Assembly: GCA_050744525.1 (NCBI GenBank)
Contig: JBOGHG010000227.1
Location: 1 to 6,397, forward strand
Direction: 5' to 3'
Length of the DNA: 6,397 nucleotides
Source of the DNA: DASQUK01 sp050744525
GTDB lineage: Bacteria; Actinomycetota; Acidimicrobiia; Acidimicrobiales; VFJN01
In this document: one piece after another, positions 1-6,129 of the stretch
Layout: the number at the start of each line of letters is the position of its first letter
Numbering within the stretch: position 1 is the stretch's first letter
The notes under the pieces: model-generated
Told to the model about the DNA's origin: nothing
Database searches by the model: none
Seen by the model: the letters and a program-made list of their open reading frames with translations, nothing else
Position numbers and translations under genes: made by a program

Positions 1-1395
1 CCGGTCGGCGGTCATGGACGCAGCCACGAACGACCCGACGGCCGCCAGGCCGAACACCGCCCCGGCCGCCCGCCAGCGGGTACCGACCACCCGCATGAGC
101 CCGACGAACGCCAACGGCAGGAGCAGGAAGACCTGCGCCGCCGTCGACACCGCCCAGAGGTGCTGGACCGGCGACGGATCGGTGAGCACGCTGGCGAAGC
201 CGTCGCCCCCGAAGGCGAACCGCCAGTTGAGCACCTGGCCGGCGGCTGCCAGCACGTCGCCCCGGAACCCGGCACCGGCGCCGACCCGCAGGGCCGCCTG
301 CAGCGCGACGACCGTGGCGAGCACGATCGCCAGGGCCGGTACCAGGCGCCGGGCCCGCCGCTCCCAGAACCGGGCCACCGATACCCGACCGTCCTGAGAC
401 CACTCGGCCAACAGGAGCGTGGCGACCAGGAATCCCGAGAGGGTGAAGAAGCTGGAGATGCCGAGGAAGCCGCCCCTGACCAGGTCATACCCCTGGTGGA
501 AGGCGAGGATCGCCAGCAGCGCCACCGCCCGGAGCCCATCGAAACCGGGGACGTGCGGCAATCGGGGCCCCCGATCGACCGTGCCCGGCGCGAGGCGTTC
601 GCCCCGGCGGGGCGCCGCCCGGCGCGGCCGCCGGCCCTTGCCACGATCCGACACACGCCGTGGGGGCGATTCGGCCGGCGCGACCTCGAGGGGGTCGCCG
701 TCGTCGGCCCAGTCCTCCACCAGGTCGACCGGGGGCTCGTCCCAGGTGGGCGGAGCCGTGGGCGCCGTGACCGTGTGGTCGCCGGCCGAGGCATCCGGGG
801 GGCGGAGGTGCGTGACCTCGTCCCGGTGGTCGGACCGTCGGGCGTGCGGCGGATCGCCCCATTCGGGTTGGCGGCGTGGGCCGGGCGCGTGGTCATTCCA
901 GTCCTGCGGCACCGGACGCGGGTCGTCCCAGGACCTCCGACGGGCCGACGACCCCGTGTTGCGCCCGGCTGGCGGCCTCGGCGCCGGTGCCCGCCCGGCC
1001 GTCCGGCGGGCGACCTCCTCGCGCCAGGCGCGGGGCGCGATGGGCGGCACCTGGTCGTTCGGCGGGCGGTGCCGGGCCGCCGCCCCGCGGGTGGCGGCCG
1101 CCGCCGCTGCGGCCTCCTCCCACGGGCGAGGCGACGTGTCCGCCGAGGGGTGGACGGTCGTGATCCGCGGGGCACCGGGGTCGTCCACCTCGCCCGGCGG
1201 GTCCGCGCTCTGGGGCGGCGGCCATTCCGACCAGCGCTGCGGGTCCCAGTCGCCGGATCGGGGCGCACGCCCGCGACCTCGGGGCGGCGGCAGGTCCCGC
1301 CCGGGCGCTTCGGCAGGGCGAACCTTGCGGCCGTCTCGATCTCGGTTGGCTCGGTCGGTCCTCCGTCGCGGCGACGGCGGTCGAGCAGGGCTCAG
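1..1395 (-). CDS. Acyltransferase-3 (OafA/YrhL-like) membrane protein with long disordered N-terminal tail; 3' end outside window
   Basis: Integral membrane O-acyltransferase, probably moving an acyl group onto an envelope glycan or lipid; the substrate cannot be read. Numbered from the CTG at 1393-1395, residues 1-280 are Pro/Arg/Ala/Asp/Trp-rich and look disordered. The family domain then begins at VPGFDGLRAVALLAILAFHQ, with Arg289 and His300 in the family R-x10-H motif (His300 the expected catalytic base), followed by GGFLGISSFFTLSGFLVATLL, RFWERRARRLVPAL and several hydrophobic segments. HLWAVSTAAQ (412-421) stands where relatives usually have HxWSLxxEEQ, so the usual Glu pair is Ala-Ala. 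465 codons are visible; the C-terminus lies beyond base 1, so an SGNH domain cannot be excluded. No ATG, GTG or TTG lies in frame upstream of GTG 1188, yet protein-like sequence continues to a CTG with a strong SD. The family call is firm; the start is uncertain (1395 or 1188). Confidence 0.85.
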   Translation of the reverse strand, partial: MSPARPPSPRRRTDRANRDRDGRKVRPAEAPGRDLPPPRGRGRAPRSGDWDPQRWSEWPPPQSADPPGEVDDPGAPRITTVHPSADTSPRPWEEAAAAAAATRGAAARHRPPNDQVPPIAPRAWREEVARRTAGRAPAPRPPAGRNTGSSARRRSWDDPRPVPQDWNDHAPGPRRQPEWGDPPHARRSDHRDEVTHLRPPDASAGDHTVTAPTAPPTWDEPPVDLVEDWADDGDPLEVAPAESPPRRVSDRGKGRRPRRAAPRRGERLAPGTVDRGPRLPHVPGFDGLRAVALLAILAFHQGYDLVRGGFLGISSFFTLSGFLVATLLLAEWSQDGRVSVARFWERRARRLVPALAIVLATVVALQAALRVGAGAGFRGDVLAAAGQVLNWRFAFGGDGFASVLTDPSPVQHLWAVSTAAQVFLLLPLAFVGLMRVVGTRWRAAGAVFGLAAVGSFVAASMTADR

Positions 1396-1415
1396 TGTCT
1401 GTCCTCCAACAACAT
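1392..1415 (-). promoter_or_regulatory. Shine-Dalgarno inside a 7-codon upstream ORF that overlaps the acyltransferase CTG start
   Basis: On the minus strand GGAGGA (1402-1407) lies 6 nt before CTG (1393-1395), which opens the acyltransferase frame. The same bases carry a mini-ORF ATG...TGA (1415 to 1392) reading MLLEDRH; its TGA shares CTGA with the CTG. This could be translational coupling to a non-AUG start. Alternatively one base is missing and the ATG at 1415 is the real start, since a -1 shift would fuse MLLEDRH to LSPARPPS. The sequence cannot decide between these. Confidence 0.4.
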
Positions 1416-1473
1416 CCCAGCGGGCGCCTCTGGGTCGAAGCTGGCCGCAACGACCTACTGCGGCGGCCGAGCC

Positions 1474-1479
1474 ACCCTA
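1474..1479 (-). promoter_or_regulatory. Probable -10 box of the acyltransferase promoter
   Basis: The minus strand reads TAGGGT, matching the actinobacterial TANNNT -10 pattern, and the same hexamer stands before the bS22 gene. It would start transcription about 70 nt before the CTG codon. No convincing -35 box is visible, so this rests on one hexamer and its position in a divergent intergenic region. Confidence 0.35.
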
Positions 1480-1532
1480 CCCGGCCCGCCACCGGAGGGG
1501 GATATCACGGTCGAGTGGGCGACCACGGCCAG

Positions 1533-1538
1533 TAGCCT
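1533..1538 (+). promoter_or_regulatory. Probable -10 box of a leaderless metG promoter
   Basis: TAGCCT fits TANNNT and ends 6 nt before the GTG at 1545, so transcription would begin at or next to the start codon. No Shine-Dalgarno sequence precedes that GTG. Both facts fit a leaderless mRNA, which is common in Actinobacteria. The -35 region is not recognisable. Confidence 0.45.
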
Positions 1539-1544
1539 CGGTTC

Positions 1545-3053
1545 GTGGCCCGGTACTACGTGACGACCCCCATCTACTACGTCAACGACGCCCCGCACAT
1601 CGGTCACGCCTACACCACCGTCATCGCCGACGCCCTGGCCCGCTGGCACCGCCTGGTGGGCGACGACACCTTCTTTCTCACCGGCACCGACGAGCACGGG
1701 CTCAAGATCCAGCGGGCGGCCGAGGCCAACGGCATCAGCCCCAAGGACATGGCCGACCGTACATCCGAGCGCTTCCGCGACGCCTGGAGGCTGCTCGACA
1801 TCTCCAACGACGACTTCATCCGCACCACGGAGCCCCGCCACCACACGGCGGTGCAGGCGTTCCTGCAGCGGGTCTACGACAACGGTCACATCGAGCTGGG
1901 CATCTACGAGGGCCTGTACTGCGTGTCGTGCGAGGCGTACTACACGCCCGGCGAGCTGGTCGACGGGCTGTGCCCGATCCACCACCAGCCCGTGGAGCAG
2001 GTGAAGGAGGAGAATTACTTCTTCAAGCTGTCCCGCTTCCAGCAGCCGCTGCTCGACTGGTACGCCGCGAATCCCGACTTCGTCCGTCCCGAACCCAAGC
2101 GCAACGAGGCGCTGGGGTTCATCAGGGGTGGGCTCGACGATTTCTCGATCAGCCGCACCTCCATCTCCTGGGGCGTGCCGCTGCCCTGGGACCCGGCACA
2201 CGTCACCTACGTTTGGTACGACGCGCTCATCAACTACGTCACCGCCGTTGGTTTCGGACAGGACGAGGAGCGGTTCGCCACGTGGTGGCCGGCGGTGCAC
2301 CACCTGATCGGCAAGGACATCCTGCGGTTCCACTGCGTGTACTGGCCGGCGATGCTCATGGCGGCCGACGTCGACCTGCCGGTCGACATCTCGGTCCATG
2401 GCTACCTGACGGTCGGCGGCGAGAAGATGAGCAAGACCGCCCTCAACCAGATCTTTCCGGCCGACCTGGTCGACGAGTTCGGCGTCGACGGCTTCCGCTA
2501 CCACTTCCTGCGCGACAACGCGTTCGGGCCGGACGGCGACTTCAGCTACGAGCGCATGGTCGAGCGGTACAACAGCGACCTCGCCAACAACTTCGGAAAC
2601 CTGCTGTCGCGCGTGGCGACGGTGGTCGGTCGCAAGCGCGACGGCGTCGGGCCGGCACCCCGGACCGACAGCCCGCTGGCACCCGTGGCCGCCGGCGTCC
2701 ATGCCGCCGCGGCCGCGGCGTGGGCCGAGGTGCAGCCGGCGTCCGCGCTGGAGGCCACCTGGCGGCTCATCCGCGAGACCAACAGCTACCTCGAGGCCAA
2801 CGAACCCTGGAAGATGGATCCCGGACCGGCCCTCGACGCCGTGCTGGGCGACGCCCTGGAGGCGCTGCGGATCGTGTCGGTGCTGGCGAGCCCCGCGATT
2901 CCCAACACCGCACAGGAGGCGTGGGGGCGCATCGGCCTTCCCGGGTCCGTCCTCGACCAGCGCCTGCCCGACGCCGCCGACTGGGGGGGCTACCCCGGCG
3001 GTGTCCCCGTGGCCAAGGGCGCACCGTTGTTCCCCCGCCTCGTGGCGGACTAG
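1545..3053 (+). CDS. metG: Methionyl-tRNA synthetase
   Basis: Class I aminoacyl-tRNA synthetase of the cytoplasm that joins methionine to initiator and elongator tRNA-Met using ATP. The 502-residue protein has the N-terminal Rossmann fold with TTPIYYVNDAPHIGH (HIGH at 18-21) and LTGTDEHG (45-52). A single zinc knuckle in the connective insert shows C126, C129, C143 and H146, as in the short Thermus-type enzyme. KMSKT is at 294-298. The alpha-helical anticodon-binding domain contains NNFGNLLSR (348-356) and the NxYLExxEPWKM stretch (413-424). It ends at the usual LFPRL with no C-terminal tRNA-binding or dimerisation domain, normal for this short form. The GTG start is chosen because RYYVTTPIYY immediately follows it and a TANNNT box lies just upstream. 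It is the first gene of the plus-strand cluster; tatD follows after 15 nt. Confidence 0.98.
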   Translation: MARYYVTTPIYYVNDAPHIGHAYTTVIADALARWHRLVGDDTFFLTGTDEHGLKIQRAAEANGISPKDMADRTSERFRDAWRLLDISNDDFIRTTEPRHHTAVQAFLQRVYDNGHIELGIYEGLYCVSCEAYYTPGELVDGLCPIHHQPVEQVKEENYFFKLSRFQQPLLDWYAANPDFVRPEPKRNEALGFIRGGLDDFSISRTSISWGVPLPWDPAHVTYVWYDALINYVTAVGFGQDEERFATWWPAVHHLIGKDILRFHCVYWPAMLMAADVDLPVDISVHGYLTVGGEKMSKTALNQIFPADLVDEFGVDGFRYHFLRDNAFGPDGDFSYERMVERYNSDLANNFGNLLSRVATVVGRKRDGVGPAPRTDSPLAPVAAGVHAAAAAAWAEVQPASALEATWRLIRETNSYLEANEPWKMDPGPALDAVLGDALEALRIVSVLASPAIPNTAQEAWGRIGLPGSVLDQRLPDAADWGGYPGGVPVAKGAPLFPRLVAD

Positions 3054-3068
3054 CGGCGACCCCGCGGC

Positions 3069-3848
3069 ATGCGGCCGATCCGCTGGACCGATGACCACTG
3101 CCACCTGGGCTGGAACGTCGACGAGGAGGTCGACGCCGGCGAGGTCGACGCCATGGTGACGGAGGCCCGGGAGGCCGGCGTCGAGCGGCTGATCACCGTC
3201 GGCACCGACGCGGCCCGCTCGGCGGACGCCGTCGCCGCCGCGAGCCGGCACCCCGGTGTGGTGTGGGCCACCGTGGGCCTGCATCCCCATGAGGCCCGCC
3301 GGGGCCTCGACGGGGTCGTCGACCTGCTGGGGGAACCCGCGGTGGTGGCCGTGGGCGAGTGCGGGCTCGACTATCACTACGACCACTCGCCACGGCCGGT
3401 GCAGCGGGACATGTTCGCCGCGCAGATCGCGCTGGCGCACGAGCGCGACCTCGCCCTGGTGATCCACAGCCGGGAGGCGTGGGACGACACCTTCGGCGTG
3501 CTCGACGCCGAGGGCGTGCCCGTGCGCACCGTGTTCCATTGCTTCACGGGCGGGGCCGACGAGGCCCGGGCCTGCCTCGAGCGGGGCGGGTACCTGTCGT
3601 TCTCCGGCATCGTCACGTTCGGATCGGCCGACGACGTACGGGCGGCGGCGGCCGTGTGCCCGCTCGAGCGGCTGCTCGTGGAGACCGACAGCCCCTACCT
3701 CGCGCCCGTGCCCTACCGCGGCCGCCCCAACCGCCCGGCGCTGGTGCCGCTGGTGGGCGCCGCAGTCGCCGACGCCAGGGGAGTGGTGGTGGACAAGGTG
3801 GCGCAGGCGACGTGGGCCAACGCCGAGCGGGTGTACCGCCTCGGCTGA
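3069..3848 (+). CDS. tatD: TatD family metal-dependent deoxyribonuclease
   Basis: TIM-barrel metal-dependent hydrolase of the TatD/YcfH family. Relatives act as 3'-5' exonucleases on single-stranded DNA or RNA, or as D-aminoacyl-tRNA deacylase-like enzymes; the exact substrate here is not predictable. The family metal ligands are all visible in 259 residues (usual size about 255-265): HxH at H10 and H12 in TDDHCHLG, E97 in VAVGECGLDYH, H133 in VIHSREAW, H157 in VFHCFTG, and D207 in VETDSPYLAP. The ATG at 3069 puts the first beta strand and HxH at the normal distance from the N-terminus, although there is no good SD; translational coupling to metG across 15 nt is likely. The metG-tatD-rsmA-ispE order is common in Actinobacteria. 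In mycobacteria a resuscitation-promoting factor gene sits after tatD; here only 53 nt separate tatD from rsmA. Confidence 0.95.
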   Translation: MRPIRWTDDHCHLGWNVDEEVDAGEVDAMVTEAREAGVERLITVGTDAARSADAVAAASRHPGVVWATVGLHPHEARRGLDGVVDLLGEPAVVAVGECGLDYHYDHSPRPVQRDMFAAQIALAHERDLALVIHSREAWDDTFGVLDAEGVPVRTVFHCFTGGADEARACLERGGYLSFSGIVTFGSADDVRAAAAVCPLERLLVETDSPYLAPVPYRGRPNRPALVPLVGAAVADARGVVVDKVAQATWANAERVYRLG

Positions 3849-3901
3849 AGCCCGCCGCGGGATCGGTGGCCCCGGCAACCAGTTCCGCGGCAGGATTGCG
3901 G

Positions 3902-4729
3902 ATGACCCTGACCCGCCGCCAGGTGCGCGATCTCCTCGCCGAGCACGGGTTGTCGCCCAGCAGGGCTCTGGGCCAGAACTTCGTCGCCGATCCCAACACC
4001 GTGCGGCGCATCGCCCGGCTGGCCGGTGTCGGTCCCGGCGACCGGGTGGTCGAGGTCGGCCCGGGCCTGGGGTCGCTCACGGTGGCGCTGGCGGAGATCG
4101 GGGCGGACGTGACGGCCGTCGAGCTCGACCGGAACCTGCTGCCGGTGTTGCGGTCGGTGGTCGAGCCCCTCGGGGTGCGGGTGGTGGAGGGCGACGCCAT
4201 GGCCCTCGACTGGGACGAGGTGCTCGGCGGCGGGGTGGCCGGCAAGGGCGAGGATCGCTGGGCGCTGGTGGCCAACCTGCCGTACAACGTGGCCACGCCG
4301 CTGGTGCTCGACCTGCTCGCCCGCGTGCCGCTGATCGACCGCATGCTGGTGATGGTCCAGCGCGAGGTGGGGGAGCGGCTGGCGGCCGGGCCGGGGAGCA
4401 AGGCCTATGGCATCCCCTCGGTCAAGGTCGCCTACCGGGCCGATGCCCAGGTGGTGGGCCGCGTGCCGCCCACCGTCTTCCTCCCGCAGCCCCGGGTGGA
4501 GTCGGCCCTGGTGCGGCTGCGTCGCCTGGCCGAGCCCCCGGTCGACGCCGACCCCGAGCGCCTGTTCCGCTTGGTCGAGGCGGGGTTCGGGCAGCGCCGC
4601 AAGATGCTTCGGCGCTCGCTGGCGTCGCTCGTCGATCCCTCCGCGTTCGAGCGGGCAGGGGTGCGCCCCGATGCCCGGGCGGAGGAGCTGAGCCTGGAGG
4701 ACTGGGCCCGCCTCGCGAACTCGGTGTGA
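3902..4729 (+). CDS. rsmA: 16S rRNA (adenine1518-N6/adenine1519-N6)-dimethyltransferase
   Basis: KsgA/RsmA uses S-adenosylmethionine to dimethylate two adjacent adenines in the 3' hairpin of 16S rRNA, a late quality step in 30S subunit assembly; loss typically gives kasugamycin resistance. The 275-residue protein has the family N-terminal ALGQNFVAD (22-30), SAM motif I VVEVGPGLGSLT (49-60), the acidic ribose-binding E74 in TAVELD, EGDA (96-99), and the catalytic NLPYN at 125-129. PQPRVESALV (195-204) and the basic rRNA-binding FGQRRKMLRRSL (229-240) follow. The ATG at 3902 is chosen because AGGA (3892-3895) stands 6 nt before it and the N-terminus matches relatives; the open frame continues upstream only through antisense-like sequence over tatD. 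It lies in the metG-tatD-ispE cluster and is probably co-transcribed. Confidence 0.97.
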   Translation: MTLTRRQVRDLLAEHGLSPSRALGQNFVADPNTVRRIARLAGVGPGDRVVEVGPGLGSLTVALAEIGADVTAVELDRNLLPVLRSVVEPLGVRVVEGDAMALDWDEVLGGGVAGKGEDRWALVANLPYNVATPLVLDLLARVPLIDRMLVMVQREVGERLAAGPGSKAYGIPSVKVAYRADAQVVGRVPPTVFLPQPRVESALVRLRRLAEPPVDADPERLFRLVEAGFGQRRKMLRRSLASLVDPSAFERAGVRPDARAEELSLEDWARLANSV

Positions 4730-4742
4730 CAAGGTGACGGCC

Positions 4743-4841
4743 ATGAGCGACCACATTCCGCGGGACCCCTCCGGGCAGGCGCCACCGGGCCCGCAGCAAG
4801 CCGTCAGCGTGTGGCTGGGCAAGCCGGACACCGCGGACTGA
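4743..4841 (+). CDS. Possible 32-residue small protein or leader peptide before ispE
   Basis: I do not recognise this product. An ATG with the SD-like AAGGTG (4732-4737) 5 nt upstream opens a 32-codon frame beginning MSDHIPRDPSGQAPPG and ending VWLGKPDTAD, rich in Pro, Gln and Asp, with no membrane segment. It sits 13 nt after rsmA and its TGA overlaps an in-frame CTG of ispE (CTGA). It may be a coupling ORF for ispE, a real microprotein, the detached 5' part of ispE (a -1 shift would join the frames), or chance. The good SD is the main support. Confidence 0.35.
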   Translation: MSDHIPRDPSGQAPPGPQQAVSVWLGKPDTAD

Positions 4842-5635
4842 GCGTCGTCGTCGCCCCGGCCAAGCTCACGCTCTCGTTGCGGGTGACCGGCGTGCGCCCG
4901 GACGGCTATCACCTGCTCGACGCCGAGATGGTGAGCCTGGACCTGGCCGACGAGCTGACGTTCAGCGAGGGCATGGGGTTCGAGATCGTCGACGCCCGAT
5001 CCGGTGCCGACGCGTCGTCGGCCAGCGCGCCGGCGGCTGCGGGGGCCGGCGGACTGCGACCGGGCGTGCCCGCGGCGGCGGGGCTACCGCCGGGCGTCCC
5101 GGCCGGCGAGGACAACCTGGTGCGGCGGGCCCTGCGGGCGGTGGGCCGGGACGCACGCATACGGCTGGTCAAGCGGATCCCTGCGGGTGGCGGGCTGGGA
5201 GGTGGATCTGCGGATGCCGCCGCCGTGCTGCGCTGGGCGGGCAACGACGATGTGGGGCTGGCGGCGTCGCTCGGCGCCGACGTGCCGTTCTGCCTGCGGG
5301 GTGGACGGGCGCGGGTCTCGGGTATCGGCGACAGGCTCGACCCGCTGCCGTTCGTCGAGCGGACGTTCACACTGGTGACGCCTCCGTTCGGCTGCTCGAC
5401 GGTGGCGGTCTACCGGGCCTGGGATGCGCTCGGCGGACCGACGGCGGCCGGCCCCAACGATCTCGAACCGGCGGCGCTGAGCGTCGAGCCCGGGCTGGCC
5501 CGCTGGCGCGACCGGTTGGGCGAGGCCACGGGTCAGGCACCGGTGCTCGCAGGCTCGGGATCGACCTGGTACGTGGAGGGGGCGTACCCCGGCGTCGGGA
5601 GGGTGGTCGCGCGGACCGTCCCGGCCTACGGCTGA
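4811..5635 (+). CDS. ispE: 4-diphosphocytidyl-2-C-methyl-D-erythritol kinase
   Basis: GHMP-family kinase of the MEP isoprenoid pathway: it phosphorylates the 2-hydroxyl of CDP-methylerythritol with ATP. From GTG 4811 the protein has 274 residues, with VVAPAKLTLSLRV (K18 the conserved Lys), RPDGYHLL (29-36), the GHMP ATP loop PAGGGLGGGSADAA (124-137), LGADVPF with catalytic D157, and the C-terminal GSGST (248-252). Between VDARSG and EDNLVRRAL there is an extra low-complexity Ala/Gly/Pro stretch (about 67-98) containing two near copies of L-x-PGVPA. The helix region after the ATP loop is shorter than usual, with only about 16 residues between AAVLR and GADVPF. The start is doubtful: GTG 4811 has no SD and adds about nine residues over the usual N-terminus, whereas CTG 4838 gives the family-like LSVVVAPAK. 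Last gene of the plus-strand cluster. Confidence 0.95.
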   Translation: MAGQAGHRGLSVVVAPAKLTLSLRVTGVRPDGYHLLDAEMVSLDLADELTFSEGMGFEIVDARSGADASSASAPAAAGAGGLRPGVPAAAGLPPGVPAGEDNLVRRALRAVGRDARIRLVKRIPAGGGLGGGSADAAAVLRWAGNDDVGLAASLGADVPFCLRGGRARVSGIGDRLDPLPFVERTFTLVTPPFGCSTVAVYRAWDALGGPTAAGPNDLEPAALSVEPGLARWRDRLGEATGQAPVLAGSGSTWYVEGAYPGVGRVVARTVPAYG

Positions 5636-5645
5636 TCTCCGGCGG

Positions 5646-5747
5646 CTACTTGCCGGCCGCCCGGCGCTGCCAGCGGGTGCGCTTCAGCATCTTCTTGTGC
5701 TTCTTCTTGCGCATGCGCTTGCGGCGCTTCTTGATCAACGAACCCAT
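5646..5747 (-). CDS. Small ribosomal protein bS22 (AURKAIP1/COX24-like)
   Basis: A 33-residue, extremely basic peptide starting MGSLIKKRRKRMRKKKHKK and ending RTRWQRRAAGK. Size, the MGS-IKKRRKRM start and the KKKHKK core match the tiny actinobacterial 30S protein described as bS22 in mycobacterial ribosomes, related to the mitochondrial AURKAIP1/COX24 domain. It would bind rRNA near the decoding region. The ATG at 5747 is preceded by the -10-like TAGGGT only 10 nt upstream and no well-placed SD, so leaderless transcription is likely. It converges with ispE: the two stop codons are 10 bp apart. Genes this short are often missed in annotation. Confidence 0.9.
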   Translation of the reverse strand: MGSLIKKRRKRMRKKKHKKMLKRTRWQRRAAGK

Positions 5748-5757
5748 GAGGGGCGCC

Positions 5758-5763
5758 ACCCTA
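5758..5763 (-). promoter_or_regulatory. Probable -10 box of a leaderless bS22 promoter
   Basis: The minus strand reads TAGGGT, matching TANNNT, with 10 nt to the ATG at 5747, so the transcript would start within a few bases of the start codon. The same hexamer precedes the acyltransferase gene. No clear -35 box is visible. Confidence 0.4.
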
Positions 5764-5780
5764 GCGGTGGCCGAACCTGT

Positions 5781-5794
5781 CCGGGCAAACCCGG
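5781..5794. repeat. Small hairpin between the hypothetical gene and bS22
   Basis: CCGGG-CAAA-CCCGG, a 5-bp GC stem with a 4-base loop, lies 10 nt after the stop of the upstream minus-strand gene. It could slow or end that transcript before the bS22 promoter, but no T-run follows on the minus strand, so a terminator role is weakly supported. Confidence 0.3.
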
Positions 5795-5803
5795 CATTCC
5801 TGT

Positions 5804-6121
5804 TCACGCCCCCCGGAGTCCTTGTGCGAACGTGACCGCCTGTCCCTGCGTCATGCCGATGGCCTCGAGCGTGACCCAGCAATCGTCACTCGGGCGGGGG
5901 ATGACCACCTCCAGGTACCAACCGCCCGGGAACGGTGCGATGCGCGCATCGATGTCCGGGACCGGCCCGGGGAACGAGACGAAGGCATCGTCCTGCAGGC
6001 CGGCGAGCCCGGCGATCACGAACACGTTGTCGGCCGTGGTCGGGCCCCGGAAAAGCCCGGCGAACTCCCGGTCCCCACCTGCGGGTGGGTTGGGAGGCAA
6101 CACGCGCTCACCCGGCTGCAT
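5804..6121 (-). CDS. Small protein of unknown function (105 residues)
   Basis: I do not recognise this product. From the ATG at 6121 it begins MQPGERVLPPNPPAGG, then has an amphipathic core REFAGLFRG, NVFVIAGLAGL, ARIAPFPGGWYLEVVIP and a C-terminal DDCWVTLEAIGMTQGQAVTFA. It shows GC-biased codon use, no lysine, no signal peptide and no convincing membrane helix; a small cytoplasmic alpha/beta fold is a reasonable inference. The strand-helix pattern near the C-terminus faintly recalls DUF3293-type proteins, but that is only an impression. The same frame stays open upstream into the tRNA gene, which cannot be coding, so an internal start is needed: ATG 6121, or GTG 6103. A protein-like stretch in another frame lies just upstream (6108-6179), so the gene may be frameshifted. 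It is followed on the same strand by bS22 after 56 nt. Confidence 0.6.
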   Translation of the reverse strand: MQPGERVLPPNPPAGGDREFAGLFRGPTTADNVFVIAGLAGLQDDAFVSFPGPVPDIDARIAPFPGGWYLEVVIPRPSDDCWVTLEAIGMTQGQAVTFAQGLRGA

Positions 6122-6129
6122 CGCTCTCG

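Noticed and set aside
1186..1188. GTG as the start of the acyltransferase.
   Set aside because: Not excluded, but no SD precedes it and the Trp-acidic tail pattern continues upstream in the same frame (W50, W55 and W58), so the CTG at 1395 or a frameshifted ATG is preferred.
893..1492. A 199-codon minus-strand frame starting at GTG 1492.
   Set aside because: It overlaps the acyltransferase in another frame, is Arg/Pro/Ser-rich without motifs, and stops before the membrane domain.
160..1563. A 467-codon plus-strand open frame and other long frames over the acyltransferase.
   Set aside because: It is the exact antisense frame of the acyltransferase, Arg/Gly/Pro-rich with no domain, while the minus strand encodes clear membrane-enzyme motifs.
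1455..3878. An 807-codon minus-strand open frame antisense to metG and tatD.
   Set aside because: It is a shadow of high-GC coding sequence. Both plus-strand genes show complete catalytic motifs in the opposite strand, and the antisense product has no recognisable domain.
3359..3901. Extension of the rsmA frame upstream to 3359.
   Set aside because: It overlaps most of tatD, has no homology-like content, and ATG 3902 has a proper SD and the family N-terminus.
3713..4912. A 399-codon minus-strand open frame opposite rsmA, plus a 262-codon one at 3613-4401.
   Set aside because: Low-complexity His/Arg/Gly-rich antisense shadows; rsmA on the plus strand is complete and unambiguous.
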